A stretch of DNA of 5,575 nt from Legionellaceae bacterium (lineage in GTDB: Bacteria > Pseudomonadota > Gammaproteobacteria > Legionellales > Legionellaceae). Below, piece by piece: positions 1 to 5,575 of the stretch. Below the pieces are notes generated by a model. It saw only the letters and a program-made list of their open reading frames with translations. It was not told the origin of the DNA and searched no databases. Numbering within the stretch: the stretch's first letter is position 1; every line of letters starts with the position of its first letter. The stretch is from positions 1-5,575 of the forward strand of contig CANISA010000117.1 in NCBI GenBank assembly GCA_947470005.1, in the 5' to 3' direction. The position numbers and the translations under genes were made by a program.

Positions 1-800
1 CACACTTACATGGTGGCGAAACAACAGAGGGTGCTTTTGATGAGAGTATTCGTCACTCAATCACAAAAATGTCGCATGTACATTTTGTTGCTGCGGAGAT
101 ATATCGGCAAAGGGTTATTCAGTTGGGTGAAGATCCAAAACGAGTTTTTCTGGTTGGAGGATTAGGGATTGACAGCATACGGCGGCTGAAATTGCTAGAA
201 CGTCATGAGATAGAAACGGAACTAAAATTTACGTTTAAGGACAAGAATCTATTGATAACGTTTCATCCAGTAACGTTGGAAGATGCGACAGCAGCTGTTC
301 AAATGGTGGAGTTGTTGGCTGCATTGGAAAAATTGATAAATACACAATTGATTTTCACACTTCCTAATGCAGATGGAAGCGGGCACGATATCGCTGAATT
401 GATTCAGTCGTTTGTTGCTAATCATTCAAATGCCAAGGCATTTACTTCCCTGGGCCAACTGCGTTATTTATCTTGTCTTCAACAGGTAGATGGCGTGGTT
501 GGAAACTCTTCCAGTGGGCTGATTGAGGCACCTTCTTTTCGAAAAGGGACGATCAACATCGGTGATCGCCAACGGGGTCGTTTGAAAGCTGAAAGCGTGA
601 TTGATTGCCTCCCGAACAGGGCAAGTATATCATCGGCTCTTCACAAACTATATTCGGTTGAGTTTCAAGAGTTATCACAACAGGTCGATAATCCATATGG
701 TGATGGGGGCGCAAGTGAAAAAGTTGTTCAGCAACTGAAGAGTATCTCACTTGAGGGAATACTTAAAAAACATTTTTATGACTTGAGCGATGAGATGTAA
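1..800 (+). CDS. legG: Hydrolysing NDP-N-acetyl-hexosamine 2-epimerase, NeuC/LegG type (5' end cut by window)
   Basis: The reading frame is open from the window edge (first full codon at position 3), so the ATG at 69 is internal and not the start. 265 residues are visible; the family is usually about 370-390 long, so roughly the first 110-120 lie upstream. Visible motifs, numbered from the first codon: the HGGETTEGAFDES signature (3-15), typical of hydrolysing 2-epimerases; TFHPVT (86-91); NADGSG (122-127); the nucleotide-binding GNSSSG followed by Glu175 (167-175); and a GDRQRGR stretch (187-193). The family removes the nucleotide and inverts C2 of an NDP-amino sugar. NeuC acts on UDP-GlcNAc to give ManNAc; LegG acts on the GDP-diacetamido sugar of the legionaminic pathway. 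The adjacent PtmE, PtmG and LegF types favour LegG, but the substrate is inferred from context. Cytoplasmic enzyme. The stop (798-800) is followed by 76 bases before the next gene. Confidence 0.9.
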   Translation, partial: HLHGGETTEGAFDESIRHSITKMSHVHFVAAEIYRQRVIQLGEDPKRVFLVGGLGIDSIRRLKLLERHEIETELKFTFKDKNLLITFHPVTLEDATAAVQMVELLAALEKLINTQLIFTLPNADGSGHDIAELIQSFVANHSNAKAFTSLGQLRYLSCLQQVDGVVGNSSSGLIEAPSFRKGTINIGDRQRGRLKAESVIDCLPNRASISSALHKLYSVEFQELSQQVDNPYGDGGASEKVVQQLKSISLEGILKKHFYDLSDEM

Positions 801-813
801 TTTTATGGATTTT

Positions 814-839
814 CGTTGAGTTGCAATGAGCAGTCAACG
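814..839 (+). other. Weak inverted repeat in the only intergenic gap
   Basis: CGTTGA (814-819) and TCAACG (834-839) can pair as a 6-bp stem with a 14-base loop, between the legG stop and the ptmE start. No T-run follows, so it does not look like an intrinsic terminator. The same gap holds a poor promoter-like pair, TTGCAA (821-826) and AAAAAT (844-849), spaced 17 bases. Either could be chance in AT-rich DNA. It is recorded because every other junction in the operon overlaps or is only a few bases long. Confidence 0.2.
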
Positions 840-876
840 CCTGAAAAATAAATGTTAACCGAGTTTGGGTATTCAT

Positions 877-1932
877 ATGGATATTGAAAAAAACTGGCAG
901 AAAGCACTTCTGCCTACCGATTCGACACTTCAGCAAGCTATTTTTAATTTGAATGAAACAGCGTTTCAAATCATCATGGTTACCTCGCAGGATGGTAAGC
1001 TGCAAGGAACCATAACGGATGGTGATATTCGACGTGGTTTGCTGCGTGGGTTAGACCTAAGTTCTTCAATTAGCACTGTCATCAATCGTGACGCGCTCGT
1101 CGCCCCGCCTCAATTACACCGAGAAGTGGTGCTTCATTTATTGAAGGCGAATAAAATTCATCAGCTTCCCATTGTGGATAGCGAACGTCGTGTTGTTGGG
1201 TTGCACTTGATGGATGAATTGTCGAAGCCGGTGAGTCGATCGAACCTGATGGTGATCATGGCCGGTGGCTTGGGCACTCGATTGCGGCCACAAACGGAGA
1301 CTTGTCCTAAGCCATTATTGCTGGTGGCTGGAAAGCCTATGTTGGAGCATATTATTGAGCGTGCGAAATCCGAGGGATTTGAACATTTTATGCTTGCGAT
1401 TAATTACCTGGGCCATATGATTGAGGACTACTTTGGGAATGGAGATCTTTGGCAAGTGGACATTAATTACTTACGAGAGCAATTTCTTCAGGGCACGGCA
1501 GGGGCCCTTGGGTTATTGATGCCTAAACCGGATAAGCCTTTTTTAGTTTCTAATGGAGATATACTCACTGATATTCGATATGGTGAGCTGCTTGATTTTC
1601 ATACGCATCATAACGCAGTGGCTACTATGGCTGTTAGGCAGCACGACTGGAAACATCCTTTTGGTGTCGTACAAACGAAGGGGGTCGATATCATTGGTTT
1701 TGAAGAAAAGCCGGTGACACGCACCTATGTTAACGCCGGGGTTTATGTACTAGAGCCTAGTGCTTTAGAGTTTTTACATGCGTCAGATTATTGTGATATG
1801 CCATTGCTCTTTGGGCGGTTGCGAGAACAAGGTCTACGTACAGTGGTTTATCCTATTCATGAACCATGGATTGATGTAGGAGAACCGGATTCATTGGCTA
1901 TTGCAAATACAATCAAAGAGGAAGCGGAATGA
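877..1932 (+). CDS. ptmE: CBS-domain sugar-1-phosphate nucleotidyltransferase, PtmE type
   Basis: 351 residues from ATG 877. A TTG at 865 would add four residues; I prefer the ATG because the MDIEKNW beginning resembles PtmE-type starts as I recall them, and a short GGG lies 7 bases upstream of it. An in-frame stop at 856-858 rules out anything longer. The N-terminal part (about 8-115) reads as a CBS pair, with TITDGDIRRGLL (45-56) and QLPIVDSERRVVGLH (96-110). From about 124 a nucleotidyltransferase domain follows: AGGLGTRLRP (129-138), CPKPLL with Lys145 (143-148), SNGD with metal-binding Asp228 (225-228), FEEKP (275-279) and WIDVGEPDS (331-339). C. jejuni PtmE makes GDP-glucosamine from glucosamine-1-phosphate and GTP at the start of the legionaminic pathway; the same role is inferred here. 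CBS domains often bind adenine nucleotides, so allosteric control is possible. The stop overlaps the next start as ATGA. Confidence 0.88.
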   Translation: MDIEKNWQKALLPTDSTLQQAIFNLNETAFQIIMVTSQDGKLQGTITDGDIRRGLLRGLDLSSSISTVINRDALVAPPQLHREVVLHLLKANKIHQLPIVDSERRVVGLHLMDELSKPVSRSNLMVIMAGGLGTRLRPQTETCPKPLLLVAGKPMLEHIIERAKSEGFEHFMLAINYLGHMIEDYFGNGDLWQVDINYLREQFLQGTAGALGLLMPKPDKPFLVSNGDILTDIRYGELLDFHTHHNAVATMAVRQHDWKHPFGVVQTKGVDIIGFEEKPVTRTYVNAGVYVLEPSALEFLHASDYCDMPLLFGRLREQGLRTVVYPIHEPWIDVGEPDSLAIANTIKEEAE

Positions 1933-3104
1933 AAAAAAATGTGCGTGAAATGTACAACCTTCCTGCGGATGTCAGGTTCTGTAAGGCCTGCACTATATCC
2001 AATCAAAGGCCTCGTATTGCTTTTGATAAAGAGGGCGTTTGCTCTGCTTGCAATTATATGGAATATAAAAAACAAAAGATTGATTGGGTGCAGCGTGAAC
2101 AAGAGCTGCGAAATTTGTGTGATCTGCATCGAAAAAGCAACGGTGAATATGATGTGATTGTTCCTTGTAGTGGGGGAAAGGATGGCGGTTTTGTGGCCCA
2201 TCAGTTGAAATATAAATATGGAATGAACCCTCTAGCTGTTACGTGGGCTCCATTGAAAGCAACAGATATTGGTCGGCGGAATCTGGATGCATTTATTGCT
2301 TCCGGATTTAATCATGTGTTGGGAACGCCGAATCCGCAGATTACGAGGAGATTGACTCATCTTTCGTTTAAGTATTTAGGGGACCCTTTTCAACCGTTTA
2401 TTTATGGTCAAACTAATTTTCCTTTGCACATGGCCGTTAAGCATAATGTACAGCTAATTATGTATGGAGAAAATGGTGAGGTTGAATATGGGGGGGATAT
2501 GAAAAACGCATTCCGCCCAGATCGTGAGATAGCCGATCATGATAAACATTATTTTTCTGGATTGCCGCCAGAGTTTTGGACTGAACATGGATTATCTCTT
2601 GCCGATTTGTATCCTTTTATGGCGCCAAAATTTGATGATATAAAAAAGAACAATACGACAATACACTTTTTAGGATATTACCTTTCCTGGGATCCACAAG
2701 AAAACTTTTATTACTGCCAAGAACACACAGGATTTACACCAAATAATGAAAGGTCTGAAGGAACTTACTCAAAATACGCCAGTTTAGATGATGCAATCGA
2801 TGGGTTTCATTATTATCTCGCTTTTATTAAATTTGGGATTGGAAGAACGACATCTGATACAGCACATGAAATTCGTGATGGCAAAATAACGAGAGAAGAA
2901 GGCATTGCGCTGGTGAAGCGATATGATGGGGAATTTCCGAGAAAATATTTTAATGAGTTTCTTGATTTCTGTTCAATCAGTGCAGAGGAGTTTGCATTGG
3001 TTATTGATAGCTGGCGAGCAGAGCATCTATGGAAGAAGGAGGGCAGTGGTTGGACATTACGTCATGCTGTTTGGGACAATGAAGTGGAATGTGAAATGGC
3101 GTAA
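1929..3104 (+). CDS. ptmG: N-acetyl sugar amidotransferase, PtmG/PseA/WbpG family
   Basis: 391 residues. The start is supported by GAGG (1918-1921) 7 bases upstream and by the ATGA overlap with ptmE. Two CxxC pairs, Cys18/Cys21 and Cys38/Cys41, form a likely zinc-ribbon at the N terminus. A PP-loop ATP-pyrophosphatase motif follows, PCSGGKDG (79-86), as in enzymes that adenylate a carbonyl before attack by ammonia. Family members (PseA in Campylobacter, WbpG in Pseudomonas aeruginosa, PtmG in the legionaminic pathway) are needed to convert an N-acetyl group to an acetamidino group. Here the probable substrate is a legionaminic acid or its CMP form, inferred from legG and legF on either side; a pseudaminic-type substrate is less likely without Pse genes nearby. 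It carries no glutaminase domain, so ammonia must come from the hisF-hisH pair directly downstream. No signal peptide or membrane segment; cytoplasmic. No internal damage. Confidence 0.9.
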   Translation: MKKNVREMYNLPADVRFCKACTISNQRPRIAFDKEGVCSACNYMEYKKQKIDWVQREQELRNLCDLHRKSNGEYDVIVPCSGGKDGGFVAHQLKYKYGMNPLAVTWAPLKATDIGRRNLDAFIASGFNHVLGTPNPQITRRLTHLSFKYLGDPFQPFIYGQTNFPLHMAVKHNVQLIMYGENGEVEYGGDMKNAFRPDREIADHDKHYFSGLPPEFWTEHGLSLADLYPFMAPKFDDIKKNNTTIHFLGYYLSWDPQENFYYCQEHTGFTPNNERSEGTYSKYASLDDAIDGFHYYLAFIKFGIGRTTSDTAHEIRDGKITREEGIALVKRYDGEFPRKYFNEFLDFCSISAEEFALVIDSWRAEHLWKKEGSGWTLRHAVWDNEVECEMA

Positions 3105-3109
3105 TTTTT

Positions 3110-3866
3110 ATGAAAAAAATACGGTTGATCGCACGGTTGGATATCAAAGGACCTAATTTGATTAAGAGCGTACAGTTTGAGGGTCTGCGCGTGATAGGCT
3201 CGCCTAATGAATATGCTTTACGCTACTACAATCAAGGCGCGGATGAATTGATTTATATGGATTGTGTTGCCAGTTTATATGGGCGCAATAATTTAAGTGA
3301 TATTGTTCAGCGTGCGGCTGAGAACATCTTTGTCCCTATTACGGTAGGCGGAGGCATTCGTTCTATTGATGATGCGGCTCGGCTGTTGCGCAGTGGAGCA
3401 GATAAGATTGCTATTAATACAGCAGCTATTGCTAATCCGAAGTTGATTACAGAAATAGCCCGTAGTTTTGGAAGCCAATGTGTTGTTCTGTCTGTTGAGG
3501 CGAAGCAAGTTGGAGACGGGCGTTGGGAGGCTTATACTGATAATGGTCGTGAACGAACCGGTATTGATGTTGTGGACTGGGTAAAACAGGGTGTAATTCT
3601 TGGTGCCGGAGAGATATTACTTACTTCAGTGGATAGAGAAGGATCGCGAAAAGGGTTTGATCTTAAACTTGTTACAGCCGTGTCTCAATCGGTTTCTGTT
3701 CCAGTTATTGCTAGTGGCGGGATGGGGAAGCCTGAAGATTTACTTGATGTTGTTTTAACCGGTGATGCAGATGCAGTAGCTATGGCTGATATTCTACATT
3801 ATGGCCGGGCAACGGTGGGAGATATTCGTCTTATAGCGCAAGCGGCGGATATGGATGTGAGGCGCT

Positions 3867-3880
<14 letters not shown>
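3110..3880 (+). CDS. hisF: HisF paralogue (HisF2), ammonia-channelling partner of the sugar amidotransferase
   Basis: 256 residues, full length for the HisF (beta/alpha)8 barrel, starting 5 bases after the ptmG stop. Motifs: RLIARLDIKG (5-14) with Asp11, TVGGGIRS (78-85), GADKIAINTAA (96-106), GAGEILLTSVDREG (165-178) and ASGGMG (201-206). In histidine synthesis HisF uses ammonia from HisH to cyclise PRFAR. Compared with Thermotoga maritima HisF as I recall it, the usual CLD is ARLD here, catalytic Asp130 is Glu130 (SVEAK), and DRDGT is DREGS. The ammonia-gate residues Arg5, Glu46, Lys99 and Glu167 (Glu168 here) are kept. No other his genes are present, and WbpG/PseA-type loci carry the same pair, so I infer a dedicated ammonia-delivery subunit and not the main histidine enzyme. 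Whether PRFAR cyclisation survives cannot be told. Its last 14 bases overlap hisH. Confidence 0.88.
3857..3862 (+). promoter_or_regulatory. Ribosome binding site of hisH, inside hisF
   Basis: GTGAGG lies 4 bases before ATG 3867, within the last codons of hisF. It supports ATG 3867 over the GTG at 3888, which would give the shorter beginning usual for HisH and would avoid the 14-base overlap. The site also implies translational coupling of the two subunits. Confidence 0.45.
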
Positions 3881-4510
<630 letters not shown>

Positions 4511-4514
<4 letters not shown>

Positions 4515-5206
4515 GAATTCTTGCCTTGATACCTGCACGCGGAGGATCAAAACGTTTGCCTGGCAAAAATATCAAAGAGCTGGGTGGGAAACCTTTGATT
4601 CATTGGACAATTGAGGCGGCAAAGGGCGCGGAGGAGATTTGTGAGGTTTTAGTATCCACGGATGATGAGGCTATTGCAGAAGTTGCGCGACGATGCGGAG
4701 CTTGTGTTCCCTGGCTGAGACCCGCCGCACTGGCAACGGACACAGCGGGTTCTGCTGATGTAGCTCTTCATGCATTGGGTTGGTATCAAGCGAATGTTGG
4801 TCACGTGGATGGTTTATTACTTCTTCAACCGACGTCGCCTTTTAGAACGAGAGATACTATTCGTCGAGGTATTGAGTTATTTGTAACTCATGGTATGAAA
4901 CCGGTTCTGGGTGTCTCACTTGTAGAAAAGCATCCTATGTGGTGTATGAAGATGCATGAAGGAACGCTAATTCCTTTTATGAGTGATAATGGGTTAGATC
5001 TTCGTTCGCAAGAACTTCCTCCAGTATATGTAGTGAATGGTTGTTTTTATTTAATCACACCGACGGAATTGATGTTGAATGTTAAATTTCAACAAGAAGG
5101 GAGTATTCCTCTTATTATTAATTCCCCACATGAGTCGTTGGATATAGATACTCAATGGGATTGGTCTCTTGCGGAGTTTATGTTAGGAGATGTCCTGTCG
5201 ACATGA
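4511..5206 (+). CDS. legF: CMP-nonulosonic acid synthetase, NeuA/LegF (PtmB) type
   Basis: 231 residues, the normal size for a single-domain CMP-sugar synthetase. The N-terminal CTP-binding loop is IPARGGSKRLPGKN (7-20). LQPTSPFR (105-112), NGCFYL (176-181) and ESLDIDTQWDW (208-218) follow, with Asp211 and Asp213 the likely metal ligands. The family joins CTP to the anomeric carbon of a nonulosonic acid and releases pyrophosphate, giving the donor used by a glycosyltransferase. CMP-legionaminate is the probable product given PtmE, LegG and the amidotransferase in the same operon; CMP-Neu5Ac cannot be excluded by motif reading alone. The start overlaps the hisH stop (ATGA), with only a weak, distant ribosome site, so coupled translation is likely. 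The stop again overlaps the following rmlD start as ATGA. No C-terminal hydrolase domain is fused. Cytoplasmic. Confidence 0.9.
5185..5189 (+). promoter_or_regulatory. Ribosome binding site of rmlD remnant, long spacing
   Basis: AGGAG lies inside legF, 13 bases before the rmlD ATG at 5203. The spacing is longer than usual. Together with the ATGA overlap it supports 5203 as the original start of this now broken gene. Confidence 0.35.
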
Positions 5207-5337
5207 AGATTCTGCTTTTAGGAAAAAATGGACAGGTAGGCTGGGCGTTACTTGTTAGGGAGATGATTACCTTAGACCGTAAAGGTTACTCATGGTTGCA
5301 TCAACGTAGTGAGTCATTGATTGAAAAACTGATTAAA
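5203..5337 (+). pseudogene. rmlD: 5' fragment of dTDP-4-dehydrorhamnose reductase gene, cut off by insertion-sequence remnant
   Basis: The frame begins MKILLLGKNGQVGW, the hallmark N terminus of RmlD with its GxxGQVG nucleotide-binding turn. VREMITLDRKGY resembles the second strand of the Rossmann fold (usually GEVIALDR), but about four residues seem missing between GQVGW and this stretch. RmlD is normally about 290-300 residues; this frame ends at 5371-5373 after 56 codons, and similarity fades by about codon 45, where transposase-like sequence takes over. The product would lack the catalytic YxxxK and most of the fold, so it is nonfunctional. An intact enzyme reduces dTDP-4-dehydro-rhamnose to dTDP-L-rhamnose. 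The ATGA overlap with legF shows it was once part of this operon. The 3' boundary given is approximate: 5311-5337 could belong to either rmlD or the insertion element. Confidence 0.7.
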
Positions 5338-5575
5338 CCAGTGAAGAGGAAGATCTGCGCTATTACGTCGTGAGGGATTATATTCCTCAACTGTTCCTGC
5401 GTGGCGACAACAGCTTGGGGCTGATAATGAAGGCAAAAAAGGAAAGGCTAAAACGAAACGCATTAGCTCACTTGCTGAGTGAAGTTGAGCAATTAAAAAA
5501 GAAATTGGATCAGGCTCAAGCCATCATCGACCTCCAAAAAAAAGTCTCCGAATTGCTTGGGACGTACATCCTCCC
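5325..5575 (+). pseudogene. Decayed transposase orfA of an IS3-like two-ORF element (continues past window)
   Basis: No single frame is open, but three pieces join into a recognisable orfA. First, TSEEE (from 5337), preceded by a stop at 5334-5336 where the family usually has ..EADxC. Second, one frame over from about 5351, SALLRREGLYSSTVPAWRQQ and on to GADNEGKKGKAKTK, matching the helix-turn-helix part of orfA proteins (ALLRREGLYSSHLTTWR type). Third, from about 5440, KERLKRNALAHLL and QLKKKLDQAQAIIDLQKKVSE, the coiled-coil tail with the usual QKKVxxLLG ending. The first join looks like a one-base loss near 5350; the second lies near a run of six A (5435-5440) and needs a +1 or -2 change. 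The element's left inverted repeat and the first orfA codons are not evident. orfB, with the DDE domain, would lie beyond 5575. Family assignment is from memory of orfA sequences and is not exact. Confidence 0.65.

Noticed and set aside
69..71. ATG at 69 as the start of the epimerase
   Set aside because: The frame is open upstream to the window edge and encodes the conserved HGGETTEGAF signature, so the gene begins before the window.
814..849. Intrinsic terminator or firm promoter between legG and ptmE
   Set aside because: The stem is only 6 bp with a 14-base loop and no T-run; the -35/-10 matches are about 4 of 6 each, too weak to call.
553..3508. Minus-strand open frames at 553-750, 763-1005, 1857-2201 and 3293-3508
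   Set aside because: Mostly antisense to well-supported genes, with the 763-1005 frame also spanning the short gap; no recognisable motifs, so treated as chance frames.
5435..5441. Programmed -1 frameshift site in the transposase remnant
   Set aside because: The frame change needed is +1 or -2, it lies within orfA and not at its end, and the remnant already has a stop and another frame break upstream.

Overview
The window is a one-directional stretch of a surface-glycan locus from a Gram-negative bacterium. All genes lie on the + strand and most overlap their neighbour by a few bases. The gene set matches the GDP-sugar route to legionaminic acid (a bacterial nine-carbon sialic-acid-like sugar) worked out in Campylobacter jejuni, plus a module that puts an acetamidino group on such sugars. 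Legionella pneumophila O-antigen contains 5-acetamidino-7-acetamido-legionaminic acid, so a Legionella-like or other proteobacterial origin fits. The genus cannot be fixed from sequence reading alone. The DNA looks moderately AT-rich.

Layout: positions 1-800 hold the 3' two-thirds of a NeuC/LegG-type hydrolysing 2-epimerase, cut by the window edge. A 76-base gap follows, the only real intergenic space. Then come a PtmE-type CBS/nucleotidyltransferase (877-1932), a PtmG/PseA/WbpG-type N-acetyl sugar amidotransferase (1929-3104), a HisF paralogue (3110-3880), a HisH paralogue (3867-4514) and a NeuA/LegF-type CMP-sugar synthetase (4511-5206). The last ~370 bases hold the first codons of an rmlD gene (5203 to about 5337), which runs into a decayed IS3-like transposase orfA remnant (about 5325-5575).

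How the genes fit together: PtmE would make GDP-glucosamine, the early activated precursor. LegG would hydrolyse and epimerise the later GDP-diacetamido sugar. A NeuB/LegI synthase, not in this window, would condense the product with phosphoenolpyruvate. LegF would charge the resulting nonulosonic acid with CMP. HisH would release ammonia from glutamine, HisF would channel it, and the PtmG-type enzyme would use it to turn an N-acetyl group into an acetamidino group. The precursor genes (legB, legC, legH, ptmF, ptmA, pgmL types) and the glycosyltransferases must lie elsewhere.

The most interesting points are the complete ammonia-delivery module inside a nonulosonate operon, the HisF paralogue with Asp130 replaced by Glu while ammonia-gate residues are kept, and the scar where rmlD is cut off by a broken insertion sequence. 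I see no clearly undescribed system; the pathway logic is known from relatives.
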